Shown here: piece after piece, positions 17,408 through 26,054 of the stretch | How the letters are laid out: the number at the start of each line of letters is the position of its first letter | How positions within the stretch are numbered: position 1 is the stretch's first letter | From: Paenibacillus monticola | Lineage (GTDB): Bacteria; Bacillota; Bacilli; Paenibacillales; Paenibacillaceae | Length of the DNA: 64,000 bases | Reading direction: 5' to 3' | NCBI RefSeq assembly: GCF_009664975.1 | Contig: NZ_WJXB01000002.1 | Location: 124,001-188,000, forward strand | Translations under genes and position numbers: made by a program | The notes under the pieces: model-generated | The model's input: only the letters and a program-made list of their open reading frames with translations | Database searches by the model: none | Told to the model about the DNA's origin: nothing

Positions 17408-17426
17408 TGATAATGATTCTCAATAA
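17408..17426 (-). promoter_or_regulatory. Candidate Fur box upstream of the orphan oppD
   Basis: The 19-mer beginning GATAATGATTCTCA (from 17409) matches the classical Fur box at about 15 of 19 positions, with TGATAAT-N-ATTCTCA as the 7-1-7 core. It lies about 30 nt upstream of the oppD start, where a repressor would overlap the promoter. A fur gene is present at 27492-27965. Confidence 0.55.
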
Positions 17427-17537
17427 TTATATAAGCAATAAGATATATTCTATCTATTTTTATAGGGTTAAGTCAAGATTTTTCTGAAAATTGACCACTT
17501 GTTGAATACACATCATTATGATTTCATAAACTGTAAT

Positions 17538-18506
17538 TTAGAGTTTCTCCTGAAACCGTTCCCACCCCTCCAATAGATTGTCATGCGCCCATTGTAAATG
17601 GCCAGCACTGTCGTACTTGCGGGAATAGCATTCAATGAAGTAGATTAGATCAATGTATAGATCATATAAGTTCTTGCGAGCGGATTCATTAGGACTGTCA
17701 AAACTGCGTCCATACCCTCTGCAGAAATGTTCTGAGTTCTCGATATAGCGGAAGTAATATTCCATCAGTGGGTCTCCCCAAAGTGCCCGCTCCCAATCAA
17801 TCAGCGCTACGATTCTGCCGTCTCGCACGAACACGTTGCCGTCCCACAAATCCCAATGTATCAGTCGTGGCTCCGTCACTTCATCTAGAACATGTGAAAT
17901 TGTTGCAACCCTAACCTCAATTGTCTCCACAGCAATAGGCATCTCTGCTCCTAGACGTCGTGCATCCTCCAATAGACTGGTAAACATATGCATGAAGGTA
18001 TCGCGCCAAGAACTCGCTGATGCATGTGGTGCCACACTAAATAATCCAAAGTGTTCTCCACGGATCTCGTTAATGATGCGGTTATAACGTCCCAGCTCAG
18101 ACTCAATAGCGGCTCGTTCATCAACTGTGAGCTCATCCTTGATTTCATTATAGGGTTGGCCTATTATTTTCTCCATGAAGAAGTAATCACAAGGTATGAT
18201 TGTGCGGCTGGTATCATAGCCAATCACTAGCGGAACGGGCACAGTCCCTTTAGCCTTTATCAATTTCAGCGCTTCAACCTCAGCCAGCATAATATTGTGT
18301 TCATAGCTCAATATATCGATCTCATCGGCTGGCGCAATCTTAAGAATGACTCCTCTGCCGTTAGATAACTGAAGGTCATAAGCTGCGTTAAAATATCCAC
18401 CCGTAAGCTCCATCCGCTGGACAATGGTCACTTGGCTTCCAAAAGCAGTACTCACCATGTGATCCTGCTGCTCTACTGTTATTTTTGATTTTGTCAGGCT
18501 TTCCAA
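17538..18506 (-). CDS. APH-fold phosphotransferase (copy 1)
   Basis: A 322-residue small-molecule kinase of the aminoglycoside/choline phosphotransferase superfamily. Visible motifs are LTGGYFNAAYDL (glycine loop), VILKIAP (ATP lysine), the catalytic loop RLIHWDLWDGNVFV (a variant of HGDxxxxN with Trp) and the metal site ALIDWERALWGDP. The likely substrate is not an antibiotic in particular; many relatives are of unknown specificity. Start is TTG at 18506 (MESLTKSK), supported by alignment with the paralogue at 19859-20839, which begins MESFTKTE. The two paralogues flank fabV, which runs the opposite way. Confidence 0.8.
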   Translation of the reverse strand: MESLTKSKITVEQQDHMVSTAFGSQVTIVQRMELTGGYFNAAYDLQLSNGRGVILKIAPADEIDILSYEHNIMLAEVEALKLIKAKGTVPVPLVIGYDTSRTIIPCDYFFMEKIIGQPYNEIKDELTVDERAAIESELGRYNRIINEIRGEHFGLFSVAPHASASSWRDTFMHMFTSLLEDARRLGAEMPIAVETIEVRVATISHVLDEVTEPRLIHWDLWDGNVFVRDGRIVALIDWERALWGDPLMEYYFRYIENSEHFCRGYGRSFDSPNESARKNLYDLYIDLIYFIECYSRKYDSAGHLQWAHDNLLEGWERFQEKL

Positions 18507-18580
18507 GGCATCAGCACCACCATTTCATCTTCTAAAAGTTCATTCTGATCTATATTATAACTGAAAGCGAGGAACTACAG

Positions 18581-19774
18581 ATGATGATCATCAAACCCAG
18601 AACACGCGGGTTTATCTGCACCACCGCACATCCGGCGGGTTGTGCACATCAGGTACAGCAGCAGATAGCGTATGTACAGGCACAACCGCAGATCAACGGT
18701 CCCCGCAATGTACTTGTAATTGGCGCCTCCGCTGGTTATGGTCTAGCTTCGCGAATTGTAGCAGCTTTCGGAGCTGGCGCTAGTACAATAGGTGTCTATC
18801 GTCAAAGCAATAGCAGTGAAACCAGAACAGCTTCAGCCGGCTGGTATAATTCAGCAGCTTTTGAGAAGTTTGCCCTAGCGACCGGACTGCAATCCTATAG
18901 CGTTACCGGCGATGCTTTTTCTCAAGAGACTAAAGATCGAACTATTGATCTGATCCGCAAAGAGATGGGACCAGTTGATCTTGTCATATACAGTGTTGCA
19001 TCTGCACGTCGAACCCATCCGGTGACGGGAGAGAACTTTAATTCCGTACTTAAACCCATCGGCAGCACCTATACCAACAAGACAGTAAACTTTCATACCG
19101 GTGAAGTAAGCCTTGTATCCATTGAACCAGCTACTGATAAAGAAGTTCTGGACACGGTCAAGGTGATGGGCGGAGAAGATTGGCAACTGTGGGTCAATGC
19201 GCTGCAGCAAGCCGGAGTACTTGCCAATGATGCCGTTACTGTAGCTTACTCCTATATGGGATCAGAGATTACCAAAGCTGTCTACCGTGGAGGAAGCATT
19301 GGACAGGCGAAAGATCATCTGGAAGCTACAGCTTGTCAACTAAACGATCAATTAGCGGTTCATGGAGGCCGTGCTTATGTGGCTGTCAGTAAAGGACTCG
19401 TCACACAATCCAGCTCAGCGATTCCGGTTGTGCCTCTGTATATTTCCGCCTTGTATAAAGTCATGAAAGAACAAGGGCTGCATGAAGGCTGTATTGAACA
19501 AGCCTACCGGCTGTTTACAGATCGGTTGTACGCTACTGAAGGGACGGCGGTTGACGAGGAAGGCCGGATCAGGATCGATGATTGGGAGATGACTCCATCT
19601 GTACAGGATGAGGTAACCCGGCTATGGGCCGAACTGTCGACAGAGAATATCTACGAACTGACTGACCTGCTTAACTACCGACGCGAGTTCTTCCAGCTGT
19701 TTGGCTTTGAGATCGAAGGCATAGATTATGAAGCTGAGATTGAGCAAGCAGTGACGATTCCCAACTTGCGCTGA
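18581..19774 (+). CDS. fabV: Trans-2-enoyl-ACP/CoA reductase (NADH), FabV
   Basis: The last reduction step of each fatty-acid elongation cycle; FabV enzymes are the triclosan-resistant type (established for Vibrio, Pseudomonas and Yersinia). The 397-residue protein starts MMIIKPRTRGFICTTAHPAGC, has the cofactor loop VLVIGASAGYGLASR, SVASARRTHPVTGE, and the active pair Y-x8-K in VYRGGSIGQAK (Tyr235, Lys244, identical in numbering to the Yersinia enzyme), ending DYEAEIEQAVTIPNLR. GCGAGGA lies upstream of the ATG. Together with fabF 4 kb away it gives this region two scattered fatty-acid synthesis genes. Confidence 0.95.
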   Translation: MMIIKPRTRGFICTTAHPAGCAHQVQQQIAYVQAQPQINGPRNVLVIGASAGYGLASRIVAAFGAGASTIGVYRQSNSSETRTASAGWYNSAAFEKFALATGLQSYSVTGDAFSQETKDRTIDLIRKEMGPVDLVIYSVASARRTHPVTGENFNSVLKPIGSTYTNKTVNFHTGEVSLVSIEPATDKEVLDTVKVMGGEDWQLWVNALQQAGVLANDAVTVAYSYMGSEITKAVYRGGSIGQAKDHLEATACQLNDQLAVHGGRAYVAVSKGLVTQSSSAIPVVPLYISALYKVMKEQGLHEGCIEQAYRLFTDRLYATEGTAVDEEGRIRIDDWEMTPSVQDEVTRLWAELSTENIYELTDLLNYRREFFQLFGFEIEGIDYEAEIEQAVTIPNLR

Positions 19775-19807
19775 GTAACAAACTCCTAATTATTGAGATT
19801 ACCAACA

Positions 19808-19845
19808 AGAAGACCGGAAACCTCGCTAGAGGGGTCTGGTTTATT
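19808..19845 (+). terminator. Possible weak terminator after fabV
   Basis: AGACC..CCTC / GAGG..GGTCT with a short T-rich tail. The stem is interrupted; function uncertain. Confidence 0.4.
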
Positions 19846-19858
19846 CTTGTGAATAACT

Positions 19859-20839
19859 TTACCCTTCAACCCCATCAGTGCCTCTGAAACGATCCCAGCC
19901 CTGAATCAGGTTATCATGAGCCCACTGCAGATGGTCTTCATTCTTATATTGACGCGAAAAACATTCAATATAAAAGATAAGGTCCAGATACAGATCATAC
20001 ATTTTCTTACGCAATTGCTCGTTTGGAGTGTTAAATTCAACGCCGTAACCCTTGATGAAGGCCGGAGAATTCTCTAAATGGCGAAAATAGTACTCTAACA
20101 GCACATCGCCCCACAACGCCCGCTCCCAATCTATAATAGATGTAATGCACCCATTCTTAACAAACACATTGCCGTTCCACAAATCCCAATGAACCAGCCG
20201 GGCTTCGGTCACTTCATTCAATATAGGTAGATACTTTAGGATCTCAGTCTCAATTTCTTCAATAGTAGCAGGCAGTTGTACGCCAAGGCGGTATCCATCC
20301 GCTAGCAATTCATGCATCATCAAAGAAAATGTTGCTCCCCAGGTAACCCCCGCCTTAACTGAGGACTGAGCGAAATAACCGAAGTGTTCTCCTTTTACCT
20401 CGTTAATGGCTCGGTTGTAACGTCCCAACTCGGTTTCTATGTACTCTTGCTCCGCTTGAGACAGGCTTTCTTTGATCTCATTGTACGGCTGACCTTCTAC
20501 TTTCTCCATAAAAAAATACGGACAGGGGATCTGCTTCAAACTATCGTCATAACTATATACTTCAGGCACGGGTACTGACCCTATACCCCCAATCAAGCGC
20601 AGCGCTTCTACCTCAGTACGCATAATATTCTTCTCGTAGCTCAGTGTCTCAATCTCCTCGGAAGGAGCCACCTTTAGGATCACTGATCGACCATCGCTTA
20701 GTTTAAGTTCATAGGCTGCATTAAACATACCGCCAGTCAGCTCCGATTTACTTATGATGCTAATTTCAAGACCAAAAGCGGTTTGCACCAAAAGGTCCAG
20801 CTGATTGTCAGTTAATTCTGTCTTTGTGAAGCTTTCCAT
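19859..20839 (-). CDS. APH-fold phosphotransferase (copy 2)
   Basis: A 326-residue paralogue of the kinase at 17538-18506; the two agree over most of their length (for instance EEIETLSYEKNIM versus DEIDILSYEHNIM, YFFMEK.GQPYNEIK, GRYNR.INE, WAHDNL..GW.RF). Catalytic elements are RLVHWDLWNGNVFV and SIIDWERALWGD, with LTGGMFNAAYEL as glycine loop. Start chosen at 20839: GGGAGG lies 6 nt before it but touches the ATG at 20845. No separate function can be assigned; the duplicate probably arose locally and diverged around fabV. Confidence 0.8.
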   Translation of the reverse strand: MESFTKTELTDNQLDLLVQTAFGLEISIISKSELTGGMFNAAYELKLSDGRSVILKVAPSEEIETLSYEKNIMRTEVEALRLIGGIGSVPVPEVYSYDDSLKQIPCPYFFMEKVEGQPYNEIKESLSQAEQEYIETELGRYNRAINEVKGEHFGYFAQSSVKAGVTWGATFSLMMHELLADGYRLGVQLPATIEEIETEILKYLPILNEVTEARLVHWDLWNGNVFVKNGCITSIIDWERALWGDVLLEYYFRHLENSPAFIKGYGVEFNTPNEQLRKKMYDLYLDLIFYIECFSRQYKNEDHLQWAHDNLIQGWDRFRGTDGVEG

Positions 20840-20872
20840 ATTCATCCTCCCATTAGGCCTATTCAGAACAGA

Positions 20873-20898
20873 AAGCCGCCAAATATCTTTGGCGGCTT
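20873..20898 (-). terminator. Terminator at the end of the sugar operon
   Basis: Perfect stem AAGCCGCCAAA / TTTGGCGGCTT, 35 nt after the last operon gene (stop at 20933). Confidence 0.75.
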
Positions 20899-20932
20899 AA
20901 ATATGCTGTCATTTCATATGAAATTCCCGGAT

Positions 20933-21901
20933 TTAAACCCACCACATATCAGCAAGCGGTTCCTCGATTAACACCTGGCGAAGATTATCAACGGCCTTGG
21001 AGAAGCCTTCTTCGACTGACATCAACCCATCTTCATGTTCAATGCTGACGACGTAATCATAGCCTACCAAACGCAGAGCACTGATGATATCAGCCCAGGT
21101 CTTGAGATCATGACCATAACCGACCGAACGGAACTGCCAGGCACGATCGAGCATATTTCCATAAGATTGCATATCTGTTACCCCATGCATATTGACATTA
21201 ATCGGATCGATCACGGTATCTTTGGCGTGGAAATGATGAATCGCTCCTTGACGTCCCAGAATATGAATGGCTTGTACTGGATCGATACCCTGCCACCACA
21301 TATGACTTGGATCAAGATTGGCACCGATAACCTCACCCACCGCTTCTCTTAACCGCAGCAATGTGCCTGGTGTATGCACGGAGAAACCTCCATGCAGTTC
21401 CAAACCGATCTTCACATCATGCTCTTCAGCAAAAGCACCCCATTCCTTCCAATAAGGAATGACTTTGTTCTCCCATTGCCAGGACAGAATTTCCTGGAAA
21501 TCATTTGGCCATGGTGCGACCGGCCAGTTCGGATATTTCGCATCCTCATGGTCTCCCGGACAGCCTGAGAACGTATTGACGACAGGTATGTTCAGCTTCT
21601 GTGCCAATTTGACCGAGTTTACGAAATCCTCATGATCCTTGCGGGCAAGGGCTTTTTGTGGATGCAGCGGATTGCCGTGGCAACTCAGTGCACTGATTGT
21701 AAGGCCGCGAGAATCGACGGCATGCTTAAATTCTTTAAGGGCTGTCTCATTCTCCAGAAGCAGCAACGGATCACAGTGACTATTGCCTGGATTGCCACCT
21801 GTGCCGATCTCAACTGCTTTTAGTCCTTTTGAGACTACATAATCAAGCGCGTCCTCCAGCTTACGACCTCCGAATAACACCATAAATACTCCAAGTTTCA
21901 T
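20933..21901 (-). CDS. Sugar phosphate isomerase/epimerase (AP endonuclease 2 TIM barrel)
   Basis: A 322-residue TIM-barrel enzyme of the xylose-isomerase-like family. Metal-site strands can be seen: KIGLELHGGFSVH (Glu), GANLDPSHMWWQG (Asp, His), IHHFHAKD and DYVVSIEHED (Glu). Start chosen at 21901 (MKLGVFMVLFGG), which has GAGAGGTGG 6 nt upstream; the frame is open a few codons further. It is the last gene of a four-gene operon with two NAD-dependent dehydrogenases and a second isomerase, an assembly typical of inositol, keto-sugar or sugar-acid breakdown. Substrate not identifiable. Confidence 0.85.
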   Translation of the reverse strand: MKLGVFMVLFGGRKLEDALDYVVSKGLKAVEIGTGGNPGNSHCDPLLLLENETALKEFKHAVDSRGLTISALSCHGNPLHPQKALARKDHEDFVNSVKLAQKLNIPVVNTFSGCPGDHEDAKYPNWPVAPWPNDFQEILSWQWENKVIPYWKEWGAFAEEHDVKIGLELHGGFSVHTPGTLLRLREAVGEVIGANLDPSHMWWQGIDPVQAIHILGRQGAIHHFHAKDTVIDPINVNMHGVTDMQSYGNMLDRAWQFRSVGYGHDLKTWADIISALRLVGYDYVVSIEHEDGLMSVEEGFSKAVDNLRQVLIEEPLADMWWV

Positions 21902-21943
21902 AATATGCCACCTCTCCATAGAGAAAAATTTAGTTCAATCGGC

Positions 21944-23008
21944 TTAATAGATGTCAAAATCCTGCACCACTTGATGTGTTTCAGCGGCTTCAAAGATGAC
22001 TTCGATCAGGTTCAATACACGCAGAACCTCGGCATTAGTAACAATCGGCTCTGCTTTCCCCTCAATTACGGCTACAAAGTTATCATAGAAGCTAGAAGGA
22101 AGCTGTGCGGCTGACGGTAAGGCTTCCGTAACCGTTGCCCCTTCGGAAGGGGGCGCCATTGTTTTGGTAAGTCCGACGCCTGCGCGAATAGGTTTGGGCT
22201 CAATGATGACCGAATCATGATTTCGCGTCACAATTTTACCAGTTAAGGACCAATCCTCAATTATAGCTGTTCCTTCAAGTCCTTTGACGTACCATCTCGG
22301 CAAGGTAATGAAATTGGTAGTTCCAACCTCAATCAGCGCTTTGACACCATTCTCAAATTGCAGGATCGCTTCAAAACCGTCATCTACTTCGTTGCCTAAA
22401 ATATAGCTTAAATGGCTAGTTACACTAGTGATCTTGCTGTCTATTAAGAATAGCAGCTGATCCAATAAATGCACGCCCCAGTCTAGAAGCATACCGCCGC
22501 CTTGTGCTTTTATGTGCCGCCAGTCACCCGGAATGCCATTCGCTCCATGTACACGCGATTCGATTTGGAACAAGGTTCCAATGGTTTCCCGTTCATACAT
22601 TTCTTTAATGACCAGGAAATCCTCGTCCCAGCGTCTGTTCTGGTGAACCATCAATATCCGGTTTGCTTCGGCAGCCACGGCAAGCATCTCTTCAAATTCA
22701 GCCTTGGATGAAGCTACAGGCTTCTCGCAGATGACATGCTTTCCAGCTCTGAGGGCATCTATGGTGATTTCTGTATGCACATCGTTTGGTGTTGCAATCA
22801 GAACAATCTCCACCTGAGGATCTACCAACACATCTTCGAAACTTTTATATACAGAATAACCAGCTTCAACGGAGGCCGCCTGGCGGTAATCTAGCAAATC
22901 GTAGGTACCTATAACTTCTAAGGAAGCATTCTCCTTTATCAGTTGAGCATGATAGCTGCCCATTCCCCCAAAGCCTATAATGACTACAGAATGTTTTTTT
23001 GAGCTCAT
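21944..23008 (-). CDS. Gfo/Idh/MocA-family oxidoreductase (1)
   Basis: A 354-residue NAD(P)-dependent sugar or inositol dehydrogenase. The Rossmann fold begins VVIIGFGGMGSYHAQ, the family signature ICEKPVASS contains the active-site Lys, and the C-terminal substrate domain has GGGMLLDWGVHLLDQL (Asp and His of the catalytic site). Start at 23008 (MSSKKHSVV) has AGGAG 8 nt upstream; a GTG three codons earlier overlaps that site and is rejected. Third gene of the operon. Confidence 0.88.
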   Translation of the reverse strand: MSSKKHSVVIIGFGGMGSYHAQLIKENASLEVIGTYDLLDYRQAASVEAGYSVYKSFEDVLVDPQVEIVLIATPNDVHTEITIDALRAGKHVICEKPVASSKAEFEEMLAVAAEANRILMVHQNRRWDEDFLVIKEMYERETIGTLFQIESRVHGANGIPGDWRHIKAQGGGMLLDWGVHLLDQLLFLIDSKITSVTSHLSYILGNEVDDGFEAILQFENGVKALIEVGTTNFITLPRWYVKGLEGTAIIEDWSLTGKIVTRNHDSVIIEPKPIRAGVGLTKTMAPPSEGATVTEALPSAAQLPSSFYDNFVAVIEGKAEPIVTNAEVLRVLNLIEVIFEAAETHQVVQDFDIY

Positions 23009-23055
23009 GGATTCCACTCCTATTTCTTTAAATATACTCTATTGAATGTTTAAAT

Positions 23056-24162
23056 TTAGTTATCAGATGTTCCGTCAAAATATACAGCACGGCCAGTACG
23101 GGCCGATTCGTAAATAGCTTCCAAAATTTGTGTCACCACAAAAGCCTGCTCTGGTTTAACTACAGGTTCAGTATCTTCTCTGACTGCCTTAAGCCACAGA
23201 CGGGCTTCACGTGCAGCTGCATCTTCTTCTCCCCCGCTGTAGAAGGCTACTCCGCCCGCTGACAGGTCTACTTTGGTCTCATATAAACGTCCGCCCTTAT
23301 CGCCATTGAAGCGCAGGCCGTCCGCCATATCCGCACCACCCTCAGTACCCGCAAGCAGCGTCTTTGCTTCTCCGATCTCGGAAACATTCAGCGCCCAGCT
23401 GGATTCCACTACGATGGTTGCTCCATTCTCCATAGTGATGAAACCAAAAGCTGAATCTTCAACCTTGAACTGCTCAGGGTCCCAAGTACCAAAAGCGTTG
23501 CCGGCACTGCCCACATTCTTCCGTTGTCCAAGCTTGTGAAACGTAGAGCCAACCACCATACGTGGTTTGTAGTTATCCATCATCCACAATGTAAGATCAA
23601 GTGCATGCGTACCGATATCGATCAAAGGACCGCCGCCTTGTTTCTCTTCATCCAGGAATACGCCCCATGTAGGAACAGCACGTCGGCGCACTGCGATCGC
23701 TTTGGCATAATAAATATCACCGAGCTCACCGTTTTCACAAGCGGCCTTCAGGTACTCACTATCTGCACGGAAACGATTCTGGTAAGCAATAGACAACTTC
23801 TTACCGGTGCGACGTGCGGCGTCTAACATTTGCTGCGCCTGAGCTGTAGTCTTAGCCATCGGTTTCTCACACATAACATGGTTCCCTGCTTCCAGAGCGG
23901 CAACCGTAATCTCAGCGTGACTGTCATTTGGAGTGCACACATGAACGATATCAAATCCTCCAACTTCCAACAGCTTGCGGAAATCAGTATAGACAACTGC
24001 ACCTTCGGCACCAAAAGCCTCAGCGGCTTCCTGTGCACGTTCCTCTACGATATCGCAGAAAGCCACCATTTCTGCGTCAGCTTGACGCGCCAAACTAGGC
24101 ATATGTTTCCCGTTTGCGATACCCCCGCAACCGATAATAGCAATTTTCAACTTATTAGACAT
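23056..24162 (-). CDS. Gfo/Idh/MocA-family oxidoreductase (2)
   Basis: A 368-residue dehydrogenase related in fold to its neighbour. The nucleotide loop is IAIIGCGGIANGKHMPSL, the signature MCEKPMAKT holds the Lys, and GGGPLIDIGTHALDLTLWMMD supplies the catalytic Asp/His. A GTWDPEQFKVEDSAFGFI segment is typical of sugar dehydrogenases acting on glycosidic or amino sugars. Start ATG at 24162 with GGGAGGAAAAG upstream. Its start overlaps the end of the preceding isomerase by 8 nt, so the two are translationally coupled. Confidence 0.88.
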   Translation of the reverse strand: MSNKLKIAIIGCGGIANGKHMPSLARQADAEMVAFCDIVEERAQEAAEAFGAEGAVVYTDFRKLLEVGGFDIVHVCTPNDSHAEITVAALEAGNHVMCEKPMAKTTAQAQQMLDAARRTGKKLSIAYQNRFRADSEYLKAACENGELGDIYYAKAIAVRRRAVPTWGVFLDEEKQGGGPLIDIGTHALDLTLWMMDNYKPRMVVGSTFHKLGQRKNVGSAGNAFGTWDPEQFKVEDSAFGFITMENGATIVVESSWALNVSEIGEAKTLLAGTEGGADMADGLRFNGDKGGRLYETKVDLSAGGVAFYSGGEEDAAAREARLWLKAVREDTEPVVKPEQAFVVTQILEAIYESARTGRAVYFDGTSDN

Positions 24163-24922
24163 GAACTTTTCCTCCCTGATCTGCGTATGCTTTAACCCAT
24201 TTCAAACTATCGGCAACACTTTCTAGTGGTGAGCGGCTGCAATAATCCTGCTCCACTACCGCCCATTCTGTGCCTGCCTGTTCAGCAGCTGCCAAAATGG
24301 CACCAAGATCCACTATGCCTTCACCCAGTACAACAGTTTCTGCTGTACCATCTTCACGTTTCTTCATATCCTTCAGATGAATGATCGGCAGACGACCTGC
24401 GTACTTGTTAATATATTCTACCGGATCATACCCACCATAATAGACCCAACAGGTATCCATCTCAACCTGCAGCAACTCGGACGGGACGGTTTCAAACAGA
24501 AAGTCAAAGGCAGTGCGGTCACTAAAGCGTTCTGTAAATTCAAAATCATGATTATGATACGAAAGTACAGCTCCACCCGCTTTGCACTTCTCACCGATGA
24601 TCCGCAGATTTGCAGCTACTTCTTCCCAGTTGCGCTGTTCCTCAGTCAAATAGGGAACGATCAGATTAGAGTTGCCAATCTCTAGGTTGAAGGCAATTTC
24701 TTGTTCTGTATCCTTCAGCAAAGTATCATACGGACGGTGTGCTCCAAGAGCGACTAGTCCGGTATCCTTAAGCAGTTGTTTCACTTCTGCAGCAGTACGG
24801 TCAAAAAAGTGGTAAAATTCCACTCCGCTATAACCGATCTCTGCTACCTTGCGCAGTGTTCCTTCGAAATCCTGTTCCAGCTCTTCTCTCAGCGTATACA
24901 ATTGCAAGCCAAGCTTCAACAT
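24155..24922 (-). CDS. Sugar phosphate isomerase/epimerase, IolE/IolI-like
   Basis: First gene of the operon. The 255-residue TIM barrel begins MLKLGLQLYTLREELEQDFEGTLRKVAEIGYSGVEF and shows SYHNHDFEF (His), LLQVEMDTCWVYYGGYDPVEYI (Asp), LPIIHLKDMK and AVVEQDYC (Glu), the divalent-metal positions of the family. GGAGTG lies 8 nt before the ATG. With the next three genes it would convert a cyclitol or keto-sugar; the divergent AraC regulator probably controls the set. Overlaps the next gene by 8 nt. Confidence 0.88.
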   Translation of the reverse strand: MLKLGLQLYTLREELEQDFEGTLRKVAEIGYSGVEFYHFFDRTAAEVKQLLKDTGLVALGAHRPYDTLLKDTEQEIAFNLEIGNSNLIVPYLTEEQRNWEEVAANLRIIGEKCKAGGAVLSYHNHDFEFTERFSDRTAFDFLFETVPSELLQVEMDTCWVYYGGYDPVEYINKYAGRLPIIHLKDMKKREDGTAETVVLGEGIVDLGAILAAAEQAGTEWAVVEQDYCSRSPLESVADSLKWVKAYADQGGKVHV

Positions 24923-25235
24923 CGTCTAATCACTCCAATGGTTTGGGTTTAAGTTCTAAGATATTACCGCTAACTCGACCCATATCGGGAACGCCTACTG
25001 CGATCACCTGAACAAAAATGCTGTTTCTCGAATTCATCAACGAAGTACTCTCTGATATTCCGACAGCCTATCAGGCCTGCTCATATAGCTTTAATGCCCC
25101 AATATAGCCTCCGTTAGTCAATATGTATCGTTCCGGCTTAGATACATGGTAATATGAAAGCGTATGAAATAAAATGAATAATATGATCGAAACATGAACA
25201 ATTTGCTTATCATTTAAAATCACACAGGAGGTCTC
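24923..25235. promoter_or_regulatory. Divergent promoter region of sugar operon and araC-type gene
   Basis: A 313-nt intergenic stretch holding both promoters. A minus-strand TTGACT (plus positions 25116-25121) could be the operon's -35, but no good -10 follows at 17 nt, as expected of an activator-dependent promoter. No gene, riboswitch or repeat seen. Confidence 0.4.
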
Positions 25236-26054
25236 ATGACATATACTGCTGCTTGTCACGTTCTTTCCGCCGGATTTTCCTATCACCGCAAGCCATTTCA
25301 CATGTCGCAGAGTGAAGGAATCAAGAATTATCTGATCCGTCTGCAAACCGAGGGACGTAGTCGTGCTCTTATCGATGGAGTGATGTCTCCCGTGGAAAGC
25401 GGTGACCTCATGCTGTTCGCCCCAAATGATCCCTATTATCTAAGCATAGACAAAGAGAACTATCCTGTAGGCAAACCGCGCATTGTCAGCGGCGATTATC
25501 ATATTTTTTGTGGTGGGGCCTGGATTGAGGAATGGTGGAATCGAGTTCAGCGGCCCGCTCGTCAAAGCTTGCCACTCAGTGACAATTTCCTGGGTTTATT
25601 CCGTCAGCTTGTACTGGAACAACGGCGTTTATCTGACTTCTCCCCGGAAATTTCCGCCTGTTACCTACAAATCGTATGTATGGAAATTGATAGGCTGATG
25701 ACAGATCAGCCTGCAATTACTCCAAAAGGCTATCTGGCTTATCGTATGAAGCAATATGTTGAGGAGCATGCAGCATTCCCCTTTCACTTAGAGGATGTTG
25801 CCGGCCACGTTGATATTTCCGTCTCCCGGGCTGTTCATCTTTTTAAGGAAGCCTTTGGCAAGAGCATTATTAAATACGTCAATGACGTAAGGCTTGAAAT
25901 GGCACGTGAACGAATCACCTTTAGTCCAATGCCACTCGAGCATGTAGCAGAAACCTGCGGTTTCGCTAGCTATACCTATTTTCACCGCGTGTTCCGCAAC
26001 CGGTTCGGCATGTCACCCAAGGAGTTTCGTGTGCAAAGCAGAGAACTGGTATGA
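25236..26054 (+). CDS. AraC-family transcriptional regulator
   Basis: A 272-residue regulator with an N-terminal cupin-like sensor domain (about 1-150, SGDLMLFAPNDPYYLS) and a C-terminal pair of helix-turn-helix motifs: HLEDVAGHVDISVSRAVHLFKEAFGKSIIKYVNDVRLEMA and PLEHVAETCGFASYTYFHRVFRNRFGMSPKEFR. It is divergent from the four-gene sugar operon and most likely activates it. ATG at 25236 has AGGAGG 4 nt upstream. Its 3' end overlaps the convergent small gene at 26013. Confidence 0.9.
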   Translation: MTYTAACHVLSAGFSYHRKPFHMSQSEGIKNYLIRLQTEGRSRALIDGVMSPVESGDLMLFAPNDPYYLSIDKENYPVGKPRIVSGDYHIFCGGAWIEEWWNRVQRPARQSLPLSDNFLGLFRQLVLEQRRLSDFSPEISACYLQIVCMEIDRLMTDQPAITPKGYLAYRMKQYVEEHAAFPFHLEDVAGHVDISVSRAVHLFKEAFGKSIIKYVNDVRLEMARERITFSPMPLEHVAETCGFASYTYFHRVFRNRFGMSPKEFRVQSRELV

